From Flammeovirgaceae bacterium BBD 1991-12 (GTDB lineage Bacteria; Bacteroidota; Bacteroidia; Cytophagales; Cyclobacteriaceae): a DNA stretch of 64,000 nt. Position 1 is the stretch's first letter; each line of letters opens with the position of its first letter. The position numbers were made by a program, and so were the translations under genes. The stretch spans positions 1-64,000 of the forward strand of contig LYSV01000019.1 in NCBI GenBank assembly GCA_001657315.1, given 5' to 3'. A model generated the notes under the pieces. That model was not told the origin of the DNA. It saw only the letters and a list, made by a program, of their open reading frames with translations, and ran no database searches. Of the stretch, positions 7,622 to 15,329 are shown in pieces.

Positions 7622-8153
7622 TTCCTTCTCTTATTTTTTTATAGATCCTGATAGCCAGCAATAATACAAGGGTAAAAATCATCAACCCTACCAGCCCCCA
7701 AACCATATTCAAGGTGCTTTTCAGGATAATAATGAATACAATTCCCACCAGGAATATGGTGGCTACCTCATTCCAAACCCTCAGTTTTTGGGATGAATAA
7801 CGGTAAACATCCGCCTGCAACTGTTTGTAAATGCTATGGCAGATGAAATGATAAACATACAGGAGAAACACCATGCCCAGCTTTACGTGCATATAGGGCT
7901 GCTCCAAAAAGTAGGGCATCTCCCATAACAACGAGACACCAAGGATCAGGGTTAATACGGCAGACGGCCATGTGATCCCAAACCACAACCTACGGCTGTT
8001 TCTCTTGTATTCATTGATCAGTATGCTCCTTTCGGGTTCTGTTCTGGTATTGGCCTCCGTTTGATAAATGAATATGCGGATAATGTAAAAAAGCCCTGCA
8101 AACCACGTGACGATAAAAATTACATGAAGGGCTTTCAAATACAGGAATAGCAT
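7611..8153 (-). CDS. hemJ: HemJ/CopD-like membrane protein (probable protoporphyrinogen oxidase)
   Basis: A 180-aa protein with four to five predicted transmembrane helices. H10 in the first helix, the WFAGLFYIIR segment after it and the HVKLG segment (H89-K91) match the UPF0093/HemJ pattern. Known HemJ proteins oxidise protoporphyrinogen IX to protoporphyrin IX in heme synthesis. Position next to a cytochrome and an SCO protein fits heme or copper work. A CopD-like copper-related membrane protein is the alternative, since the families share topology. The gene ends within the SCO1-like gene and starts 31 bases after the MOSC gene. Confidence 0.75.
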   Translation of the reverse strand: MLFLYLKALHVIFIVTWFAGLFYIIRIFIYQTEANTRTEPERSILINEYKRNSRRLWFGITWPSAVLTLILGVSLLWEMPYFLEQPYMHVKLGMVFLLYVYHFICHSIYKQLQADVYRYSSQKLRVWNEVATIFLVGIVFIIILKSTLNMVWGLVGLMIFTLVLLLAIRIYKKIREGNGE

Positions 8154-8184
8154 ATCGGCCCCAAATTTAAATCACAAAATGGTT

Positions 8185-9000
8185 TTATAGTGGATCATAT
8201 GGGGAATCTTTATACTGTCCCACTACTACCTCATCGCCAACCGACACCGTTTCTTTGTCCACAGCGCTGACATGCTGACCAAAAACGATCTTTTCATTGA
8301 TCTTTTGCCGGGATAAGGTCAAAAGTGGTTCACGTCCTTTGTCTCCTGTAACGGGATCATAGGTAGTGACCACACAACGTTCGCACGGCTTTAAACCCTG
8401 AAACCGGTTACTTCCAATAAAGAAGTTACTCCAACGGAATTCTTCGAAAGGCTCACCTCCTTCAAAAACCAAATTAGGCCTGAACCTTTCCATCTCCAAC
8501 GGAACCTCCAGACGGGAATTGAGATCATTCAGGGATGCTTTCCCTACGATCAGATAAGGATACCCATCTGCAAAGCTGACCGTACCGTCACCCCATTGAG
8601 ACTTGATACGGCGATCGGCTGCTTCAGGCATATGTACCAGCCTGCATCTGACTCCTAAACGATCGGAAAACCAGTCATCCCAGTTTCGTTCACCCGCTAT
8701 GGCTTCTACCTCAGAACCCCAGACACTCGTGTGAATACGCTCTCCTTCCTGAATTTTGTGAGGAATTGTCATCGCCTCCCCCCTGTAGGATATGTTATAG
8801 GTCTCCTCCCCGATCTCTACCTTAAAAAACAGGAATTCCGAATACTTGCGAATGGTCATGAAAGTGTTGTTTTCGTCGACAAGCATCCACCTCCGGTCAT
8901 GCTCAAGACCTTTTTCCATCACTTTTGCGTTATTTAACCATACCCCGCCAAGAGACTTAACAGGGTATACGTATATATCGGACAGATAGCGTTTTGTCAT
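8185..9000 (-). CDS. MOSC-domain protein (YcbX/mARC-like)
   Basis: A 271-aa protein with the MOSC N-terminal beta-barrel (residues about 5-115, beginning SDIYVYPVKSLGG) and a MOSC domain (about 130-265). Conserved FRPN lies at 173-176 and PCERC at 205-209; the second cysteine (C209) corresponds to the expected molybdenum ligand. Family members reduce N-hydroxylated compounds or carry sulfur on the molybdenum cofactor. There is no signal peptide, so it is cytoplasmic; a partner ferredoxin domain is absent here, unlike E. coli YcbX. It is divergent from the Crp/Fnr gene, and the two share a 225-base spacer. Confidence 0.88.
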   Translation of the reverse strand: MTKRYLSDIYVYPVKSLGGVWLNNAKVMEKGLEHDRRWMLVDENNTFMTIRKYSEFLFFKVEIGEETYNISYRGEAMTIPHKIQEGERIHTSVWGSEVEAIAGERNWDDWFSDRLGVRCRLVHMPEAADRRIKSQWGDGTVSFADGYPYLIVGKASLNDLNSRLEVPLEMERFRPNLVFEGGEPFEEFRWSNFFIGSNRFQGLKPCERCVVTTYDPVTGDKGREPLLTLSRQKINEKIVFGQHVSAVDKETVSVGDEVVVGQYKDSPYDPL

Positions 9001-9225
9001 GTTTGGTACGATGGATTATATTTTATTGACAGAAGTATTACTTTTAACATTGAAAAGTTATCCGCTAAGATCGTTGAGATAATGGTAAAATTTCATTCAA
9101 ATACCTGTCATTTTGTTTAAAAATAGAATCTTTGTTGAGCGCCTGAGGTCGGAAAATGTCTTTGGGTGGGAAAATATGGCGCCGGTGAGCAAAACAAGTT
9201 AAAGTACAATTGCAAAAGAATAATC

Positions 9226-9906
9226 ATGAGTGAACAATCAAATCTCTGGTATTTTCAGGACGTTGACCTTTTCAATGTTTTGTGTCCTCATAAGATAAAG
9301 AGCATTGAAGAGCGCCATGAGTTCAATCATTTTAAAAAAAATGACTTCATCTATTTTCCCAATGACAAGGCCAAGCACATTTTCATGATCGCTGACGGGC
9401 GGGTCAAGATCGGCCATTATACCGAAGGTGGCAAGGAAGTAGTGAAAGCTATACTTGGCAAAGGTGAGATCTTCGGAGAGCTGGCCCTGACCGGAGAAGA
9501 AGTGCGAACGGATTTCGCCCAGTCCATGGATGAGGATACTGTTGTGTGTCCAATGAGTATTGAAGACATGCAGGCACTGATGGCAGACGACAAGGAATTA
9601 AGCCTCAAGATCTACAAGTTGATAGGACTCAGGGTCAGAAAGCTGGAACGTAAAATCGAATCGCTGGTATTCAAGGACGCACGCACCCGTATCATCGAAT
9701 TCCTGAAAGACGCCGCTGCGTGGAAAGGCCGAAAGGTAGGCTTCGAAACCATGATCCCAACAAAACTTACTCACAAGGACATTGCTTCCCTGACCGGTAC
9801 CTCCCGTCAGACGGTAACCACCATTCTTAACGAGCTCAAGGAGAGTAACCTCATCAACTTTGACCGGAGAAAAATCCTGATCCGGGACCTGGATAAGCTG
9901 AAATAA
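9226..9906 (+). CDS. Crp/Fnr family transcriptional regulator
   Basis: The chosen start is the ATG at 9226 (MSEQSNLWYF), giving 226 aa; the frame stays open upstream to 9166 but that extension lacks domain features. A cyclic-nucleotide-binding fold occupies about 15-135 (GEIFGELALTG) and a winged helix-turn-helix lies at about 175-220 (DIASLTGTSRQTVTTILNEL). The cysteine cluster of oxygen-sensing Fnr is absent, so it is closer to the Crp/Dnr type and its ligand is unknown. It may control the divergent MOSC-SCO-cytochrome block (inference). The stop codon lies inside the palindrome at 9903-9931. Confidence 0.92.
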   Translation: MSEQSNLWYFQDVDLFNVLCPHKIKSIEERHEFNHFKKNDFIYFPNDKAKHIFMIADGRVKIGHYTEGGKEVVKAILGKGEIFGELALTGEEVRTDFAQSMDEDTVVCPMSIEDMQALMADDKELSLKIYKLIGLRVRKLERKIESLVFKDARTRIIEFLKDAAAWKGRKVGFETMIPTKLTHKDIASLTGTSRQTVTTILNELKESNLINFDRRKILIRDLDKLK

Positions 9907-9931
9907 AATACATATATTATATGTATTTTAT
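9903..9931. promoter_or_regulatory. 29-bp perfect palindrome before the RHH gene
   Basis: Two 14-base arms (9903-9916 and 9918-9931), built around ATACATATA and its complement, flank a single central T. It overlaps the Crp/Fnr stop codon and ends 43 bases before the ribbon-helix-helix gene. It may be the operator of that regulator, or an AT-only transcript hairpin ending the Crp/Fnr message; no long T-run follows, which favours the operator reading. Confidence 0.55.
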
Positions 9932-9974
9932 ACATAGTTTCGTATATTGACCGTGTCAAATCTAAATACTTATC

Positions 9975-10199
9975 ATGATGCAATCGGATGTGTTAAAAGT
10001 TACAATGAACATGAGTAGTAAAACCATTGAAGATGTAGAAGCCATATCAAAAATGATAGGGATCAATAATCGAACTTCAATTGTTGCAATGGCATTGAGT
10101 GCTTATAAAAGGCTACTTGAATTACAGGAAAAAGAAAACAATACCTTTTTAGCTGAAAGCCCCAGTGGCGTCAAAACCAAATTTGAGCTGATCCATTAA
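9975..10199 (+). CDS. Small ribbon-helix-helix protein
   Basis: A 74-aa protein. Residues about 7-50 fit a ribbon-helix-helix fold: a short strand (LKVTMNMS), a helix (KTIEDVEAISKMIG), a turn and a second helix (RTSIVAMALSAYKRLLEL). RHH proteins bind DNA as dimers and are common as antitoxins or autorepressors. The hydrophilic C-terminus (55-74) could contact a partner. It lies 43 bases after a 29-bp palindrome and 2 bases before a small membrane-protein gene, a layout typical of autoregulated gene pairs. The specific function is unknown. Confidence 0.65.
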   Translation: MMQSDVLKVTMNMSSKTIEDVEAISKMIGINNRTSIVAMALSAYKRLLELQEKENNTFLAESPSGVKTKFELIH

Positions 10200-10201
10200 G
10201 T

Positions 10202-10411
10202 ATGACCCCAGAAGATTCAGATCAGGTAGACTGGACACAGGACCCGGTACAGGATATTTCAGACTTAATCAAAACCGAGGTCAGTGAAAAAGATAAGTTC
10301 AATCTCGCCAAAGACATACTGAAAGCATGCGCGGCCCTGTTTCTGGTCATAATGATCCTATACCTTACCAGCAAGTACCTTGATATTCACGAAGAAATGG
10401 AAAAGGTGTAG
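10202..10411 (+). CDS. Small single-pass membrane protein paired with RHH gene
   Basis: A 69-aa protein with an acidic N-terminus (residues 1-40), one transmembrane helix (about 41-59, AALFLVIMILYLTSKYL) and a short charged tail. No family recognised. It starts 2 bases after the RHH stop, so the two are translationally linked. Possible roles are a partner of the RHH protein, a small membrane toxin of a toxin-antitoxin-like pair, or a membrane anchor that sequesters the regulator. All three are inferences from arrangement alone. Confidence 0.6.
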   Translation: MTPEDSDQVDWTQDPVQDISDLIKTEVSEKDKFNLAKDILKACAALFLVIMILYLTSKYLDIHEEMEKV

Positions 10412-10542
10412 TCATTTTCCTCTCAAGCACTTTATGGGTTGATAAGTCTGATCATCGGGTTTTATTTTGGAGGAAAGATCAACAATGACTAACCCTACTC
10501 TGTCAGATTGGTTTTAAGAACAGTTCATTCTACAGAAAACCG

Positions 10543-10584
10543 GTTGCGGGTTGCCAGTTAAAAGGAACCCGCAACAGGCAACCC
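10543..10584. repeat. Interleaved inverted repeats in spacer
   Basis: GTTGCGGGTT (10543-10552) pairs perfectly with AACCCGCAAC (10566-10575), and the overlapping GGGTTGCC (10548-10555) pairs perfectly with GGCAACCC (10577-10584). The two hairpins are mutually exclusive. It lies 94 bases downstream of the glycosyltransferase stop at 10678 (minus strand) and 130 bases past the small membrane gene (plus), so a bidirectional end-of-transcript structure is possible, though neither side has a T-run. Confidence 0.6.
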
Positions 10585-10677
10585 AGTAATCATTGACTAT
10601 CCTAAAATTGCTAAAATGACGTGTAAATTCTTAACTTGACAAGGTTAGGAGTAATAAATAACACGTCTTTCCAATAA

Positions 10678-11268
10678 CTACCTCCAAAGATCCGTACCTC
10701 GCAGATCCTGTTCATCATCGATGTCATTGAGCTCTTTTAACAGGGAATAGCTAAGTTTTTGCTGTTTTACATTCCTCAGGGTTTCTTTTAGCACCGTGGC
10801 TGTACTCCATTGGCTGACTTCAAAAACCCTGGCATCAGCCCTCTTCATACCGATCAGGTAGTACCCCCCATCCCTTGCAGGCCCAATGACCACATCACTT
10901 TTCTCCAGGCTCTGAAATGCCTGCTCCACAATTTCAGAAGTAAGCTCAAAAATGTCGGTTCCTATCAAACAAACCGATTGATATCCCATCCCCAGGCCTT
11001 CCGAAACAGCACAGTACATCCTCTCTCCAAGGTCGGTGCCCTGCTGTAGCTTTTTTATATACTTCTTTTCCCAGTGGTCTTCGGTGTCTATATAATCTGA
11101 GTAGTAGATCGCTACATCAGCATTCACATCCCGAACTACCTGCTGTGTATGATTCACCAGCTTTAAATAAACAGCCAGCGCAGTCTCATCGCCAAGAGTT
11201 TTGGCTAACCGTGTTTTAACCTTTCCGAGTTGCGGGTTTTTACAAAAAACGATCAGAAGCCTCGCCAT
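10678..11268 (-). CDS. TIGR04282-type glycosyltransferase (DUF2064)
   Basis: A 196-aa protein with an N-terminal nucleotide-binding pattern (MARLLIVFCKNPQLGKVKTRL) and the family signature PARDGGYYLIGM near 135-146. The family has the GT-A fold and is often named arsenosugar biosynthesis glycosyltransferase, but no arsenic methyltransferase is seen here, so that name should not be taken literally. It starts immediately after the rhodanese stop and is the last gene of a run of sugar-transferase genes, so the product probably acts in glycolipid or envelope-glycan synthesis in the cytoplasm (inference). Confidence 0.85.
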   Translation of the reverse strand: MARLLIVFCKNPQLGKVKTRLAKTLGDETALAVYLKLVNHTQQVVRDVNADVAIYYSDYIDTEDHWEKKYIKKLQQGTDLGERMYCAVSEGLGMGYQSVCLIGTDIFELTSEIVEQAFQSLEKSDVVIGPARDGGYYLIGMKRADARVFEVSQWSTATVLKETLRNVKQQKLSYSLLKELNDIDDEQDLRGTDLWR

Positions 11269-11775
11269 CTAGTCATATACCTTCACTCCCTTGACCAACC
11301 ACCTTGACCAGTTCTTATTATAGGTATGAACACTGTCGGTGGGTATGTTCTGCTGGTTTATCACAGGATTATCGTTGTTTTTCCAGTCGAATATCCCTCC
11401 ATAAAGGTTAAATACATTCGTGAAGCCCAGCTCCTGTAGCCTTTCTCCGATCTTTTCACTACGGTAGCCTACTGAACAGTACAAAACAACCGGCTTATCC
11501 TTGTCCAGATCTTCCACCATGGTAGCAGAAAAGTTGTCATAGTCGATAAAACGGGAATCCCTGAGGTGGCTTACTTCATACTCTTCCACGCTTCGGGTAT
11601 CCAGCAGAACAATGTCCTCCTTCATGAGCTTTTCACGTAACTCATCCTCGCGGATCAGCTCTACGGTATGGCTTAGCAATGAATTGATCTTTTTATCAAA
11701 ATCCTTCTGTGACATACAACTAAACGGAACAGATAGCAATAGTAGAAAATTCAGTGTATATATATACTTCGTCAT
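11269..11775 (-). CDS. Secreted rhodanese-like domain protein
   Basis: A 168-aa protein with an N-terminal signal (residues 3-19) and a cysteine at 20 that may be lipidated (SVPFSC). The rhodanese domain spans about 45-150: LLDTRSVEEYEVSHL, and the active loop CSVGYRSE with catalytic C100. Members transfer sulfane sulfur or simply bind; the loop is of the standard six-residue size. It stops 1 base before the glycosyltransferase start and overlaps the preceding membrane transferase by 4 bases, so it is embedded in the glycosyltransferase operon without an obvious biochemical reason. Confidence 0.88.
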   Translation of the reverse strand: MTKYIYTLNFLLLLSVPFSCMSQKDFDKKINSLLSHTVELIREDELREKLMKEDIVLLDTRSVEEYEVSHLRDSRFIDYDNFSATMVEDLDKDKPVVLYCSVGYRSEKIGERLQELGFTNVFNLYGGIFDWKNNDNPVINQQNIPTDSVHTYNKNWSRWLVKGVKVYD

Positions 11776-13094
11776 TGTAAAGACATTTTGTTGTTGAACA
11801 CCCTGACCAGCTCATAACCCATAAAGATCATGACACAGGTATATTCCAGTAACACCACTAACATACTTTCATGGTAAGTGGTTTCAGTGTAACCTATGTA
11901 GGTGAGAAATATAAGTCCTGACCAGAGTACCGGAAATCTGATGCCCGTAAGAACGGCAAGTGCGATGAGTGTGGTGATATACCACGGATGTACAGTAGTA
12001 GCCATCAGCAAATAAACCAACAATACCCATAGCAGCACCGGAGGCAAACGGACCTTAGCCCCGGTAACAAGGGATATAACCACAATGGACAAAAACGTGA
12101 TCCCCGACAGCCAGCGGCCGGCACTTCCAATGATGTTGTATCCCTTTACCCAGTAACCTACCTCACGCACGAGATAATATATGCTGGCATTAAACTCGAA
12201 TTTCTGAAAGTAAAGTGAAATACTGGATCCCATCCCATCCCACAGCGCCAGGTCAAGCAAAGGAACAAACAAAAGCGCGGTAGCCGTGCCGGTGATTAGA
12301 AAGAAGAGTGCCAGTTTTTTAAAGCCGAGCCTGCGTATAAATGCCGGCATGAACATAAGCGGCAAGAGTTTCCCGGCTATAGCAAGGCCAAAACCGGCTG
12401 CCGCAAAATGGATCTTTTTCTTCTCAAAAAAATAGACCCCCAGTAGCACAAAGAAGATCATAAAAGCCTCAAAATGCAGATTTCCGGTCAATTCCAGAAT
12501 GACAAGGGGATTGAGAGCGTATATCAGCAAAGCGTGAGGCTTGATGTTATACACCATGGTCAACTGAAAAAGCAACCATAACGTACCTGCCTCAGCAATC
12601 AGAATACAACTTCTGATGAATACAGCACTGCCATGTACCGAGTCCGATACTATCGTGGACAGCCAGAATATAAATTGCGCTACAGGCGGATAAATAGTAT
12701 AGTAATGAGGGGAATTTAGCTTGCCGTACAGTTCCATGGAAATGTTTTCCGGTAGTTGTGCTGTCTCCACCAGATCGCCTGGCAAGTGGGCGAACGGATG
12801 GATCCCTGCACTGATCAGCTTTCCATCCCACACAAAACGATAGATATCATCAGACAGGTTCGGAAAGGAAAACAGTAACAGACACCTGAACACAATGCCC
12901 ACCAGGACAAGACCCTTTACACTGAACTGCTCCAAAACCTTGAGAATAGCGACGTAAGCCAAAAAAAGTACGCCATAGGCGACCATGAGATTCCATGACT
13001 GGTGCCTTTCGAGGAAGTAGGCAATGTAAATATAAAATAGAGCAGATAGGAGTGTGAAACCATAAAACCTCAAACCCGACCGCTCAGCGCCCAT
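11772..13094 (-). CDS. Polytopic GT-C/GT87-like glycosyltransferase
   Basis: A hydrophobic protein with about ten transmembrane helices. The frame is open to 13178, but a start at 13094 (MGAERSGLRF) cuts the overlap with the upstream transferase from 95 to 11 bases and gives 440 aa. The periplasmic-loop signature SDDIYRFVWDGK, with its acidic pair after helix 3, and HPFAHLP are typical of GT-C/DUF2029 mannosyltransferase-like enzymes that use a polyprenyl-phosphate sugar. The polyprenyl-phosphate sugar could come from the DPM-type enzyme two genes upstream (inference). Acceptor unknown. Confidence 0.8.
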   Translation of the reverse strand: MGAERSGLRFYGFTLLSALFYIYIAYFLERHQSWNLMVAYGVLFLAYVAILKVLEQFSVKGLVLVGIVFRCLLLFSFPNLSDDIYRFVWDGKLISAGIHPFAHLPGDLVETAQLPENISMELYGKLNSPHYYTIYPPVAQFIFWLSTIVSDSVHGSAVFIRSCILIAEAGTLWLLFQLTMVYNIKPHALLIYALNPLVILELTGNLHFEAFMIFFVLLGVYFFEKKKIHFAAAGFGLAIAGKLLPLMFMPAFIRRLGFKKLALFFLITGTATALLFVPLLDLALWDGMGSSISLYFQKFEFNASIYYLVREVGYWVKGYNIIGSAGRWLSGITFLSIVVISLVTGAKVRLPPVLLWVLLVYLLMATTVHPWYITTLIALAVLTGIRFPVLWSGLIFLTYIGYTETTYHESMLVVLLEYTCVMIFMGYELVRVFNNKMSLQ

Positions 13095-14550
13095 AGCTGA
13101 AAGGCTTAACGGAATGATAGAACACACTGGCAAAACCCAGTGCCAGCATGAGGTGAAAGATAATGAGTCCCCAGTCATTAAGGTAAATACCAGCAGCTAT
13201 CCCTGCAATAAAGTAGAGGCTCAGTAATCCCTCCAGCACCGTCAGCCAGCTTAATGAAGGCCGTATGTATTCATTTCCCTGCCAGGACTCCCCTTTTTTG
13301 GTAATGTTAAACTTCGGTGTGCGGATAAAAGGACTTTTAAAACCAAACAATCCTTCCAGCACAGCGAGACCGTTGTGAAGCGACAGCCCCATGGATACAA
13401 TGAGAAAGGAAGGAAATATCTTCCAGTAGTACCGTCTCGTTTTCACTGGATGAATGCTCTTACTTGCCACCCAGTAGAAAAAGGCAATGGAAAAGAAGCC
13501 GATCAAAAATATACTTCCCAGATCAAATAAAAGTGTAAGACCAGGATTGGCATCCTTTATAAAAAGCATGGGTATGCTGAGTACTGAAGCCAAAAGCAAA
13601 CAAACAAAGACTGAACTGTTAAGCAAATGGAACATCGCATGTATTTTATCCATCGTTCTGATATTGGATGCCAGTACCTGCGGAAGATTTTTTCTGGCTG
13701 TTTCAGCAGCGCCTTTGTTCCATCGGTATTGCTGTGACTTGATAGCAGGCATGATCACCGGTAATTCTGCCGGGGCTACACAATCTTCCAGGTATTTGAA
13801 TTCCCAACCCTTCATCTGAGCCCTGTAGCTAAGGTCAAGGTCTTCGGTCAGTGTATCTGCTGACCATCCACCTGAATCCACTATGGTGCTTTTGCGCCAT
13901 ACACCTCCTGTGCCATTAAAATTGATGAAACTTCCTGCATGATTCCTTCCGCTCTGCTCCACGGAAAAGTGCGCATCCAGTCCAAAAGCCTGCAACTGGG
14001 TCAGCATCGAATAGTCGCGATTAATATGGCCCCACCGGGTCTGTACGAGGCCGGTATCTTTACCAAACTGCGAAACGGTACGTTGTAAAAAGTCCTTCTC
14101 AGGCAGGAAATCCGAATCAAAAATAGCGATAAACTCCCCTTTGCAGATCTCAAGACCATATTGCAGCGCTCCGGCCTTAAATCCTTCTCTGCCGTCTCTT
14201 CTGATATGTACAATATCCAGCCCTTTGGCTTTCCATTCCTTCACTTTCTCACTTACCATCTCCACTGTCTCATCAGTGGAATCATCCAATACCTGGATCT
14301 CTAATGCGGTGTGGGGATAATCAAAATGACAAACAGCATCGATCAGCCGGTTTACTACATATTTTTCGTTGTAGACAGGCAACTGAACGGTCACTTTAGG
14401 CCATTGTTCAGGGAAGGTATTTATATCACCCTTTGTCTTTTTCTTACTTTTCAAATAGTGCCATGCAAGATGAAGCTGCCCCAGACTGAACAGAAAGATA
14501 AAAAACAGGCTGACGCAGTACAGCGATATGATAACGTACTCCAACATCAC
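13084..14550 (-). CDS. Membrane GT2 processive glycosyltransferase (cellulose synthase-like)
   Basis: A 488-aa protein with one N-terminal helix (5-30), a GT-A domain and four C-terminal helices (300-480). The GT2 motifs are complete: DD at 89-90 (LDDSTDE), DSD at 145-147, TED at 235-237 and QQYRW at 273-277. The QxxRW motif is typical of processive or glucosylceramide-synthase-like GT2 enzymes. It overlaps its upstream neighbour by 4 bases and its downstream neighbour by about 11, indicating translational coupling. Sugar donor and acceptor cannot be deduced. Confidence 0.9.
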   Translation of the reverse strand: MMLEYVIISLYCVSLFFIFLFSLGQLHLAWHYLKSKKKTKGDINTFPEQWPKVTVQLPVYNEKYVVNRLIDAVCHFDYPHTALEIQVLDDSTDETVEMVSEKVKEWKAKGLDIVHIRRDGREGFKAGALQYGLEICKGEFIAIFDSDFLPEKDFLQRTVSQFGKDTGLVQTRWGHINRDYSMLTQLQAFGLDAHFSVEQSGRNHAGSFINFNGTGGVWRKSTIVDSGGWSADTLTEDLDLSYRAQMKGWEFKYLEDCVAPAELPVIMPAIKSQQYRWNKGAAETARKNLPQVLASNIRTMDKIHAMFHLLNSSVFVCLLLASVLSIPMLFIKDANPGLTLLFDLGSIFLIGFFSIAFFYWVASKSIHPVKTRRYYWKIFPSFLIVSMGLSLHNGLAVLEGLFGFKSPFIRTPKFNITKKGESWQGNEYIRPSLSWLTVLEGLLSLYFIAGIAAGIYLNDWGLIIFHLMLALGFASVFYHSVKPFSYGR

Positions 14551-15236
14551 AAATATTTAAAGATCGTCCATATGATCTTATATCCGGCCATGATCGTACC
14601 TTTTACTGTGCCGGATATTTTGGAAAACCCTATTCTTTTCCTGTAACTCACCGGTACCTCAGTACACTTCAGGCCGTTCTTTGCTGCCTTTAACTGCATC
14701 TCCACAGTCCATCCGTAGGTCTTGTCCTCCATGCCAATGGCCATCAATCTATCATACCTGATAGCTCTGAAAGGTCCCAGATCAGTAAATTTAATGCCGT
14801 ACAGCAGTTTTAACAATCGTGTTGCCAACCAGTTACCAAAAATTTGCTGAGGGGTCATAGATCCCTTTTCCAGATTACCCAAAGCCCTTGACCCGATGAC
14901 CAGGTCCATGCCATTCTCCTGTATGGGCCGGATCAGATCTGTCATTTCCTGTGGATAATCAGAATAATCAGCATCAATAAATACAATAATATCCGCTTTG
15001 TCAACTGACGACCTGACATATTCCATTCCCTTAAGGCAGGCTCTTCCATAGCCTTTCACCTCTTCCTTCAGTACAGTAGCACCGGCCTCCCGGGCTACCC
15101 GTTCCGTTTCATCAGTCGATGCATTGTTGACAACAATGATCTCGTCAACCACGTCTCCCGGAATATCCCTTATCACATTTCCCACCCCGTTCTGCTCATT
15201 GAACGCCGGGATGATCACTTTGACAATCAGGCTCAT
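14547..15236 (-). CDS. Dolichyl/polyprenyl-phosphate glycosyltransferase (DPM1-like GT2)
   Basis: A 229-aa soluble GT2 enzyme: VIIPAFNEQNGVGNV at the N-terminus, VVNNASTDET, and the metal-binding FIDADYSDYP near 95. Similar enzymes transfer mannose or glucose from the nucleotide sugar to a polyprenyl phosphate on the inner leaflet. No C-terminal membrane pair is present, so it resembles the short DPM form. It is the first gene of a five-gene operon (this, GT2, GT-C, rhodanese, TIGR04282) and would supply the lipid-linked sugar used by the GT-C enzyme (inference). Confidence 0.88.
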   Translation of the reverse strand: MSLIVKVIIPAFNEQNGVGNVIRDIPGDVVDEIIVVNNASTDETERVAREAGATVLKEEVKGYGRACLKGMEYVRSSVDKADIIVFIDADYSDYPQEMTDLIRPIQENGMDLVIGSRALGNLEKGSMTPQQIFGNWLATRLLKLLYGIKFTDLGPFRAIRYDRLMAIGMEDKTYGWTVEMQLKAAKNGLKCTEVPVSYRKRIGFSKISGTVKGTIMAGYKIIWTIFKYL

Positions 15237-15329
15237 TTTCTATTCTAAAGCGAGCATGCAAAACTAATTGAATCCGGTAGGAATCAAACGGTAAAGAGAG
15301 GTCATTTATAAGACAAAAGCAGGTAACGC

